Below are positions 23,561 to 28,477 of a DNA stretch of 28,477 nucleotides, one piece after another (the stretch's first letter is position 1; each line of letters starts with the position of its first letter). The notes beneath the pieces were generated by a model. It saw only the letters and a list, made by a program, of their open reading frames with translations. It had not been told where the DNA came from and made no database searches. The DNA is from DAOUCV01 sp034432095 (GTDB taxonomy: Bacteria > Chloroflexota > Dehalococcoidia > Dehalococcoidales > UBA2162). The position numbers and the translations under genes were made by a program. The stretch spans positions 1-28,477 of the forward strand of contig DAOUCV010000034.1 in assembly GCA_034432095.1 (NCBI GenBank), written 5' to 3'.

Positions 23561-24076
23561 TTATTTTATGGGAGGACATAACCTACCCCAACCACGTATC
23601 CTACCCATACCGCCGAAGCCCCCAAAGGGTCCGGGTAGTGGAATGTCAGGCATCGCCTCTCGCCACTCTTTAAACTCTGAGGGTATATCAGGTCTTGTTT
23701 TGAGCCACTCCTCTAGTTGCTGTCTATACTGCTCCATATCGGGCTTCGCCTGCCACCATTTGAGGTACTCGTCAGCCTGTTCCTGAGTTATCTTGCCCTG
23801 TTCCACGAGGTTTTGGAGGTAGTCTTGTAGGGCTTCAGTTCGCATCTCTTTCTCGGCTTGGGTAAAGGCATCTCGTAGCGCCGCCTGGTCGATAGCGACT
23901 CCTGTCTTCGCCTGGTAAATCTCGCAGACTTTGCTCAGCAGGGTCTCGAATCTAGACTGAGACTGGTTATCACTCCCTCCTCCCGACTGGGCAAGAGCCA
24001 CCCCACCTATGCAGGCGCTGATTATCAGTGCGGTAGCCAGCACTCCAATGATAATAAACTTCCTGCTCCGAAACAT
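23561..24076 (-). CDS. Exported small helical protein, possible lipoprotein (DUF2680-like)
   Basis: A 171-residue protein with a basic start (MFRSRK) and a hydrophobic segment at about 7-29. The segment offers both a lipobox-like ISAC ending at C22 and a signal peptidase I site ALA before QSGGG, so it is exported but its anchoring is uncertain. The middle (about 42-145) is helical with a LVEQGKITQEQADEYLKWW segment, a pattern I associate with DUF2680-type proteins. The C-terminus is rich in Gly and Pro. A perfect AAAGGAGGTGA Shine-Dalgarno sequence precedes the ATG by about 7 bases. It follows the ECF sigma and anti-sigma-like genes on the same strand after 91 bases, which suggests a target or regulator of that envelope system. 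Confidence 0.72.
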   Translation of the reverse strand: MFRSRKFIIIGVLATALIISACIGGVALAQSGGGSDNQSQSRFETLLSKVCEIYQAKTGVAIDQAALRDAFTQAEKEMRTEALQDYLQNLVEQGKITQEQADEYLKWWQAKPDMEQYRQQLEEWLKTRPDIPSEFKEWREAMPDIPLPGPFGGFGGMGRIRGWGRLCPPIK

Positions 24077-24167
24077 TTCTGTTTCACCTCCTTTCCGCTC
24101 TATTTACATTTCTAATTAGAATTTTAACAGCTAAATACTAAAATCCTGTTAAGATTTCAAAGGAGTA

Positions 24168-25034
24168 TCAAGGTTTTTCCCTGAAAGACTCCAGGGCTTT
24201 CTTATAGCCAGTCTCTGAGAGGGCGATTGCCCGTTGGAGGGCAGGTTTGGCTGATTCCGGGGCTGTTTCTAACAGGGCATGCAGACGGGCGGTATTATTG
24301 TCAGCCTGATGCATAATAATCTCCTTTAACCTAGCCCGGCGGTCAACTTTATCGTGTGCTTCCTTGCCACCCCCCGCTCGCTGAGTCAGCAGGGGTGCTT
24401 CTTCAGCTACTGGCGCCTCTTCGGCGGCTGGTGCCATAGCTATGCTGGATGTCACCTCCCGGGGCGAGGACAAAAGGGCTATCTTTGTTAGGTCAGTGAC
24501 GAGACGCTGGGCAGTGCGCTCTATCTGTTCTGGCTTATTTTCCTTAGCCATATGAATTATTTCCGCCACCCTCTTATCGGCTAGCTTGGCGTGAAGCTCT
24601 GCCTCACCCACAGCGGAGAAAGTAAAGGCGAGCTGCACCCGCTCGGTTGCCAGCTTTATGGGGTATAGAGGGTCATCCGGCATACTGCCGCTGGCAGCAG
24701 CCACAGTACTGCCACCAGCTAGAAAGAGGGCAAAGACGGTAGCCGCTACCGTTGCCCATCGTGGCTGCCAGCCCCACCGAAAGAAAACCCCGCTCTTCCT
24801 GCGCCCCATTTCTTGGAGTGCCGAGTGGAACTGGTATCTGGCTCTGTCCCTGAAATCGGGGCTGGGCTTAATGGTTGACGCCTTCCTGGTAGCCAGAGCC
24901 GTCTCAAGCAATGGTTTAAGCTCATCGGCGTGCTTCGGAAAGCGCTGGAGACACTGCTCTACCGTTGCACCTTCGGTGAGCAGACTTTCCAAGCATTCAT
25001 CTAGGATATTATCAAATTCTCTGGACTTCCTCAT
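24168..25034 (-). CDS. Anti-sigma-factor-like single-pass membrane protein with DUF5667 region
   Basis: About 288 residues from the ATG at 25032-25034; an earlier in-frame ATG at 25064 lies deeper inside the sigma gene. The cytoplasmic N-terminus (FDNILDECLESLL...VEQCLQRFPKHADELKPLL) is a pattern often found beside ECF sigma factors in Chloroflexota and is the likely sigma-binding part. One membrane helix follows at about 93-116 (WATVAATVFALFLAGGSTVAA). The outer part begins with PDDPLYPIKLATERVQLAFT, the DUF5667 signature, then a long helical stretch and an Ala/Glu-rich linker. No zinc-binding ZAS motif (HxxxCxxC) is seen. It overlaps the sigma gene by 23 bases, so the two are translationally coupled. 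Confidence 0.8.
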   Translation of the reverse strand: MRKSREFDNILDECLESLLTEGATVEQCLQRFPKHADELKPLLETALATRKASTIKPSPDFRDRARYQFHSALQEMGRRKSGVFFRWGWQPRWATVAATVFALFLAGGSTVAAASGSMPDDPLYPIKLATERVQLAFTFSAVGEAELHAKLADKRVAEIIHMAKENKPEQIERTAQRLVTDLTKIALLSSPREVTSSIAMAPAAEEAPVAEEAPLLTQRAGGGKEAHDKVDRRARLKEIIMHQADNNTARLHALLETAPESAKPALQRAIALSETGYKKALESFREKP

Positions 25035-25566
25035 CAGTTCCCAATAATGCCTTACGCAGAGCAACTATAGCGCTGTGCTGTAAGGCTTTTACCGCTCCCT
25101 GGCTTTTACCCATAATCCTGGCTACCTCGGCTATTGGTAGCTCACCAGCGAAACGCAGCGAAATTACCTGGCGTTGTGGCTCAGTCAATCGTTGACAGGC
25201 TGACAGCAACCGCTCAATATCGAGACTGTGCTCCGCCATTAGCTGGGGATTACCATCACTACCAGCCGGCGATTCACTAACCAGGGTAGCAGCACGTTTT
25301 GGCTTCTTTCTCAGGTAGTCAACTACCAGATTGTGGGCAATACGGTACAGCCAGGCAGAGAAGGAGATACCCTTCCACTTGAAGGAAGAAATGGCATCGA
25401 GCGCGTTGAGAAAGACCTGTTGAGTCATATCCTCTGCCTCCACTCTATCGCCTGTTTTGAAAGCTATATAACGATAAATCCTATCGAAGTACTCTTCGTA
25501 TAACTGGGCGAAAGCCTCCCGGTCTCCCTGCTTAGCTCGCTGAACAAGGCTCTCCTCACCTGGCAC
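25012..25566 (-). CDS. ECF-type RNA polymerase sigma factor
   Basis: A 184-residue group 4 sigma factor with only regions 2 and 4. Region 2 spans about residues 10-88, with the -10-recognition block DMTQQVFLNAL and FSAWLYRIAHNLVVDYLRKK. A linker follows (about 90-115), and region 4 (about 118-175) has LTEPQRQVISLRFAGELPIAEVARIMGKSQGAVKALQHSAIVALRK, a helix-turn-helix for -35 binding. It starts on GTG with a G-rich Shine-Dalgarno-like stretch about 8 bases upstream. The anti-sigma-like gene overlaps its end and an exported protein gene follows, the usual layout for an envelope-responsive ECF operon. A 10-base inverted repeat lies just upstream of the start. Confidence 0.93.
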   Translation of the reverse strand: MPGEESLVQRAKQGDREAFAQLYEEYFDRIYRYIAFKTGDRVEAEDMTQQVFLNALDAISSFKWKGISFSAWLYRIAHNLVVDYLRKKPKRAATLVSESPAGSDGNPQLMAEHSLDIERLLSACQRLTEPQRQVISLRFAGELPIAEVARIMGKSQGAVKALQHSAIVALRKALLGTDEEVQRI

Positions 25567-25580
25567 CTGACAACCCCCGT

Positions 25581-25620
25581 TAGCCAGTCCGAAACTTACG
25601 ATATGCTTCAGGACTGGCTA
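25581..25620 (-). promoter_or_regulatory. Inverted repeat upstream of the ECF sigma gene
   Basis: TAGCCAGTCC (25581-25590) and its exact complement GGACTGGCTA (25611-25620) flank 20 bases, ending 15 bases before the GTG start. A smaller AGGC/GCCT hairpin lies at 25626-25637, and a possible -10 (TATACT on the minus strand) at 25652-25647. It may be an operator or a leader stem-loop controlling sigma expression. Confidence 0.5.
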
Positions 25621-25688
25621 TAATCAGGCGTTAGCCTGTGCCTAATAGTATAACGGACAGGATGGCAAAAAGATAGTTCGGGGTTGTA

Positions 25689-25717
25689 TTGAAATAGATA
25701 CCAACATTGTTGATAAT
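25689..25717 (+). promoter_or_regulatory. Promoter of rimI
   Basis: TTGAAA (25689-25694) and GATAAT (25712-25717) with 17-base spacing, about 42 bases ahead of the TTG start of rimI. Confidence 0.55.
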
Positions 25718-25759
25718 ATAGGATAGCGACAACAAAGTTCTATCTAGGGGGAGGACGAC

Positions 25760-26443
25760 TTGTCCAGTTATGTGCGTCTGATGCGCAGGGAAGATATTGC
25801 TCAGGTTGCTGAGATTGACCGTGAAGCCTTCCCCAGCCAATGGCCCCCGCCCAACTTTGAGCATGAACTGCGAAATCGGTTAGCCCATTATATCGTGGCC
25901 TATGATGAAGAGAAGCTGGTTGAATCGCCCGGGGTGAAAGCTTCCTCAGGGAATAGTTTGACCAGGCTGGCGTCCAGATTGAGGCGGTTGTTTGGCCACG
26001 ACCGTTCCTTGAGCGATAAACCATCCCCGGCAATGAGAAACTACATTACCGGTTTTGTTGGCTTCTGGGTGATGGGTGATGAAGCTCACATCACCAGTAT
26101 TGCCGTGCGGGAAGCCTACCGCCGTCAGGGGATAGGAGAAATGTTACTTGTGGCGGCTATCGGGCGTGCGGCGGAGTTAAGGGCTCGTATCATTACCCTG
26201 GAGGTTCGCGCCTCCAACATTGCTGCCCAGAACCTATATTCCAGGTATGGTTTCACCCAGGTAGGGGTGCGCCGAGGGTATTACACTGATAATAGAGAAG
26301 ATGCCCTAGTCATGTCCACCGATGACATTTCCTCAGCTTCCTTTCAAGACCGTTTCCAGCGATTAAGAGAAGCTCTCGCCAAAAAACCGGGAATAGCTGG
26401 CTATCCAAAAATGAAAAACTCTTTATCCTCGGCTGCCGAATAA
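25760..26443 (+). CDS. rimI: Ribosomal-protein-alanine N-acetyltransferase RimI-like (GNAT)
   Basis: A 227-residue GNAT acetyltransferase starting on TTG at 25760, with GGGGGAGG 5 bases upstream. RimI acetylates the N-terminal alanine of ribosomal protein S18. The N-terminus (VRLMRREDIAQVAEIDREAFPSQWP) and the acetyl-CoA loop RRQGIGEMLL (about residues 121-130) are typical, followed by LEVRASNIAAQNLYSRYGF and RRGYYTDNREDALVM. Canonical RimI is about 150 residues. Here about 40 extra basic residues (roughly 55-95, LTRLASRLRRLFGHD) interrupt the core, and about 40 follow it. Substrate identity is therefore less certain than the fold. Its 3' end overlaps the convergent membrane-protein gene by 21 bases. 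Confidence 0.87.
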   Translation: MSSYVRLMRREDIAQVAEIDREAFPSQWPPPNFEHELRNRLAHYIVAYDEEKLVESPGVKASSGNSLTRLASRLRRLFGHDRSLSDKPSPAMRNYITGFVGFWVMGDEAHITSIAVREAYRRQGIGEMLLVAAIGRAAELRARIITLEVRASNIAAQNLYSRYGFTQVGVRRGYYTDNREDALVMSTDDISSASFQDRFQRLREALAKKPGIAGYPKMKNSLSSAAE

Positions 26444-26911
26444 AAAATCAGTGATACTGGGGTATTTTGGCGGGGGTTCTTTTGTCCCTGTCTTAGACAG
26501 GAGCCACGCTTCCAGTCCCTCGCGGCTTTTGGTGAGTTTCTCTTTCAACTTCGCTAAATCAATATTAGCCAGGTAGCCACTTGACTTGTATTTTTTGGCA
26601 ATACCTAGCTGTTGATTGAAGTCTTCAGCTATGGTGTAAGCATCGGTGAGGGTAGCCTGTAAAGACTGGTCAAGAAAGTCTAACTTATTTTTATTTATCT
26701 TCCAGTTAGTTGTCATGAACTTTTTAGCCTGCCAATCCAAAGTTAAGACTTCGGCAAGCCTGAGATTGAATCTTACTTCCGGCAGCAGGTTCTGGACAAT
26801 TTGCTGTTGTGTGGCTTGGGGCGAGCGTCTCCGCCTGAGGAAAAATTGCAGTAGCAGGAGTCCGACTATTATGGCAATAAACAGAATATTTCCCGGGTCT
26901 CTAAAATCCAT
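26423..26911 (-). CDS. Membrane-anchored protein with cytoplasmic helical domain, function unknown
   Basis: A 162-residue protein with a single hydrophobic helix near the N-terminus (about 9-26, ILFIAIIVGLLLLQFFL) followed by RRRR, which by the positive-inside rule places the rest in the cytoplasm. The remainder is mostly charged helix with several leucine-rich segments (NLLPEVRFNLRLAEVL, KLKEKLTKSREGLEAWL), consistent with a coiled-coil or bundle. GGGAGGAAG precedes the ATG closely. No family is recognised. The gene is monocistronic on the minus strand, convergent with rimI and 84 bases downstream of the tautomerase-family gene. Confidence 0.75.
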   Translation of the reverse strand: MDFRDPGNILFIAIIVGLLLLQFFLRRRRSPQATQQQIVQNLLPEVRFNLRLAEVLTLDWQAKKFMTTNWKINKNKLDFLDQSLQATLTDAYTIAEDFNQQLGIAKKYKSSGYLANIDLAKLKEKLTKSREGLEAWLLSKTGTKEPPPKYPSITDFLFGSRG

Positions 26912-26995
26912 AACTTCCTCCCTGGGTCCTCAGAGGCTCAGTTACATCCTATCTAAGCATACCATATATTCGGGAGTGTTGAGCAACTCTATACA

Positions 26996-27178
26996 CTATT
27001 CTGAAGCAAGTTTACCGCCCGTTGCCCAGTTGTGCTTGGGATTATCCTTGATGATAATAGTGATATGCTCTGGAGAGATACCGAGCTTTGCGGCCATCAC
27101 TGAAGTTATTCCCTCGGCGAGCTGTTTCTTCTGTTCAATGGTGCGCCCTTCCCACATCTCAATGGTAACTACTGGCAT
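26996..27178 (-). CDS. 4-oxalocrotonate tautomerase family protein
   Basis: A 60-residue protein of the usual 4-OT size. Pro follows the initiator Met, and after Met removal Pro1 is the catalytic base. EMWEGRTIEQKKQLAEGITSVM matches the first beta strand and helix with the conserved Arg of GR, and ITIIIKDNPKHNWATGGK matches the second strand and the active-site Trp region. The family ketonises unsaturated keto acids and works as a hexamer of small subunits; the natural substrate here is unknown. GGAGG lies 5 bases before the ATG. It follows the alcohol dehydrogenase gene by 25 bases on the same strand, so the two probably form an operon. Confidence 0.9.
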   Translation of the reverse strand: MPVVTIEMWEGRTIEQKKQLAEGITSVMAAKLGISPEHITIIIKDNPKHNWATGGKLASE

Positions 27179-27203
27179 GATAACCTCCTTTCTGAATGTA
27201 TTA

Positions 27204-28283
27204 CTAGTCGAAGACGATCACGTTACGGAGTCCCTCTCCCTTCGAAGAAGACTGCACCGCCTCGTTAATCTTGCTCAGGGGATACCGGCCGGTGATGAGT
27301 TCGTCCAGCTTCAGGCGTCCCGCTTTGTAGATGGACACATACCGGGAGACATCCAGTTGCAGTCGAGTCGAGCCCATCATGCTACCGGTGAGCACTTTCT
27401 CCATGATGAACTCTGTCGCGGTGAACTTGGACAAATCCCCCTGAGCGATCCCGACAACGACCACCATGCCGCGTGGAGCTAACATCGAAGCCCCCTGACG
27501 TACCGCTTCAATGCTCGGTGTCATGATAAAGGCATAGTCGACCCCTCTCCCATCCGTCAAATCCCTTACCGCCTGTACCGGGTCCTTGACTTTGGCGGAG
27601 TTGAGCGTGTGTGTTGCTCCAAAAGTCTTAGCCAGTTCCAGCCTGCTATCCACGATGTCCACGGCGATAATTGGATGAGCTCCGCTGAATGCCGCTCCCT
27701 GCAAGGCATTGACGCCAACACCCCCGATGCCAAATACGACGACACTCTCGAAGGGTCTGACCTGGGCACGGTTAACCACTGCCCCGAACCCGGTTATGAC
27801 GGCACAACCCAGAAGTGCTGCCCTGTCCATGGGCATGTCATCGGGAATCTTGGCACACTGGTATTCTCCAAGAACGACGTATTCAGCAAAGCTCCCTACG
27901 GGTCCAGACAACGGGGCAATAGGTACCCCTTTCTTGGTATGAAGATGTGGTGGTCTGGGTATGTTATTCTGGCAGAAGTTGCGGAGCCCCAACATACAAT
28001 TGACGCAATGCCCGCAACCTCCTGTTACTGGTGCCATAACCACATGGTCGCCCGGCTTTACTGACGTAACACCCGGCCCCACTTCTTCCACATAGCCTGA
28101 ACATTCGTGACCAGCCACACCGGGCAGTTTTGCCGGCAAATCACCCATAAGCATATGAAGGTCACTATGACAGATAGCCGTTGCCGCCATACGCACTTTC
28201 ACTTCGCCAGGTCCTGGTGGGTCTATATCTACCTCTTCTACCACCAGCGGTTTTTTTACTTCGTATAAGACTGCGGCTTTCAT
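27204..28283 (-). CDS. Zinc-dependent alcohol dehydrogenase (MDR superfamily)
   Basis: A 359-residue medium-chain dehydrogenase. Catalytic zinc ligands are C38 (ICHSDLH) and H59-E60 (AGHE), and structural zinc cysteines are C90, C93, C96 and C104. The GroES-like N-terminal domain is followed by a Rossmann domain with FGIGGVGVNALQGA, and VDIVDSRLELAKTFGA carries an acidic residue at the end of the second strand, favouring NAD over NADP. The overall look is near class III/aryl- or long-chain alcohol dehydrogenases, but the substrate is not readable. GAGGAGGTC sits right before the ATG. It is the first gene of a pair with the tautomerase-family protein; together they could act on an aldehyde or keto acid in aromatic or fatty compound turnover. 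Confidence 0.95.
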   Translation of the reverse strand: MKAAVLYEVKKPLVVEEVDIDPPGPGEVKVRMAATAICHSDLHMLMGDLPAKLPGVAGHECSGYVEEVGPGVTSVKPGDHVVMAPVTGGCGHCVNCMLGLRNFCQNNIPRPPHLHTKKGVPIAPLSGPVGSFAEYVVLGEYQCAKIPDDMPMDRAALLGCAVITGFGAVVNRAQVRPFESVVVFGIGGVGVNALQGAAFSGAHPIIAVDIVDSRLELAKTFGATHTLNSAKVKDPVQAVRDLTDGRGVDYAFIMTPSIEAVRQGASMLAPRGMVVVVGIAQGDLSKFTATEFIMEKVLTGSMMGSTRLQLDVSRYVSIYKAGRLKLDELITGRYPLSKINEAVQSSSKGEGLRNVIVFD

Positions 28284-28380
28284 TTGACCTCCTCGTATAA
28301 TATTTCTAGCAGTTTGTTCATTATATTTGTCAGCAACTACCTTGTCAATTAGCTATTTATAAAATCTTACTAATTTTTCA

Positions 28381-28438
28381 AAATTAGACTGTTAACGCTT
28401 GAAAGTTAGACTGTTAATGGTTCAAAACTGGACTGGGA
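28381..28438 (+). repeat. Tandem 22-base direct repeats, possible insertion-sequence end
   Basis: Unit 1 (28381-28402) and unit 2 (28403-28424) match at 18 of 22 positions, sharing TTAGACTGTTAA; a partial third unit (28425-28438, AAACTGGACTGGGA) is more diverged. They lie directly ahead of a gene start at the window edge. Multiple repeats of about 20 bases at the end and before the first gene are characteristic of IS21-family elements, but the terminal TGT and the target duplication cannot be fixed here. A TAATTTT/AAAATTA palindrome lies at 28371-28386. Confidence 0.5.
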
Positions 28439-28469
28439 TATTACATCCTTCTGAAAAAAAGGAGGATGT

Positions 28470-28477
28470 ATGGACCA
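28470..28477 (+). CDS. Start of a gene running off the right edge (partial)
   Basis: ATG at 28470 follows AAAGGAGG closely (GGAGG at 28461-28465). Only two full codons (Met-Asp) are visible, so no product can be named. The repeats just upstream make a transposase gene, for example an istA-like gene, a reasonable guess. Confidence 0.4.

Noticed and set aside
26646..27482. A 278-codon plus-strand frame across the membrane protein, tautomerase and dehydrogenase genes.
   Set aside because: It runs antisense to three well-supported genes and crosses their boundaries, with no recognisable domain.
28381..28438. The right-edge repeats considered as the start of a CRISPR array.
   Set aside because: The units are directly adjacent without spacers and diverge quickly, unlike CRISPR repeats.

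Overview
The window looks like a chromosomal segment of an uncultured bacterium, most likely a Chloroflexota member of the Dehalococcoidia type. This is inferred from protein flavour and gene mix, not from a marker-gene search. Pointers are an ECF sigma factor overlapping a DUF5667-type anti-sigma-like membrane protein, a RimI with an internal insertion, two PAC2-family proteins without a visible proteasome, a J-protein beside DUF72 and DUF429 genes, and an rpoB-rpoC-ruvB order. Base composition is near 50% GC. Almost all genes are core housekeeping genes and many are preceded by clear sigma-70-type promoters. No CRISPR array, prophage or complete mobile element was seen; the far right end may enter an insertion sequence.

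Left part (1-7,000): the tail of an unidentified gene and a small membrane protein on the + strand; a short MetE/UROD-like methyltransferase on the - strand; a 367-base stretch without a convincing gene; then a tight + operon of dnaJ, a DUF72 protein and a DUF429 protein. Facing it on the - strand is a chaperone-flavoured group: a short zinc-finger-less J-domain protein followed by two overlapping PAC2-family genes.

Middle part (7,000-14,300): three tRNA genes on the - strand (Leu-CAG, Arg-GCG, Val-TAC) diverge from an M16 zinc peptidase gene. Next comes groES-groEL on the - strand, with a near-perfect CIRCE operator overlapping the predicted start of transcription, so HrcA control is likely. 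On the + strand follow an amidohydrolase that appears to be made from a leaderless mRNA, the RNA 2',3'-cyclic phosphodiesterase ThpR, a small zinc-ribbon protein, a ComF-family phosphoribosyltransferase-like protein and dephospho-CoA kinase.

Right part (14,300-28,477): rpoB and rpoC overlap by 8 bases and end in a strong terminator. They are followed by ruvB, whose conserved N-terminus can only be translated in full if it starts on a non-standard codon; ATA behind a strong Shine-Dalgarno sequence is the best candidate. A run of three hairpins separates ruvB from a - strand envelope-stress-like operon (ECF sigma factor, anti-sigma-like protein, exported small protein). rimI follows on the + strand, converging with a membrane-anchored protein. 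A zinc alcohol dehydrogenase and a 4-oxalocrotonate tautomerase-family protein form a - strand pair. The last ~100 bases hold two and a half 22-base direct repeats in front of a truncated gene start, reminiscent of the end of an IS21-type element.

The most noteworthy items are the probable ATA start of ruvB, the PAC2 pair with an adjacent reduced J-protein, the sigma/anti-sigma/exported protein operon with an inverted repeat in its leader, the leaderless amidohydrolase, and the terminal repeats. I did not see an obviously new defence or mobile system.
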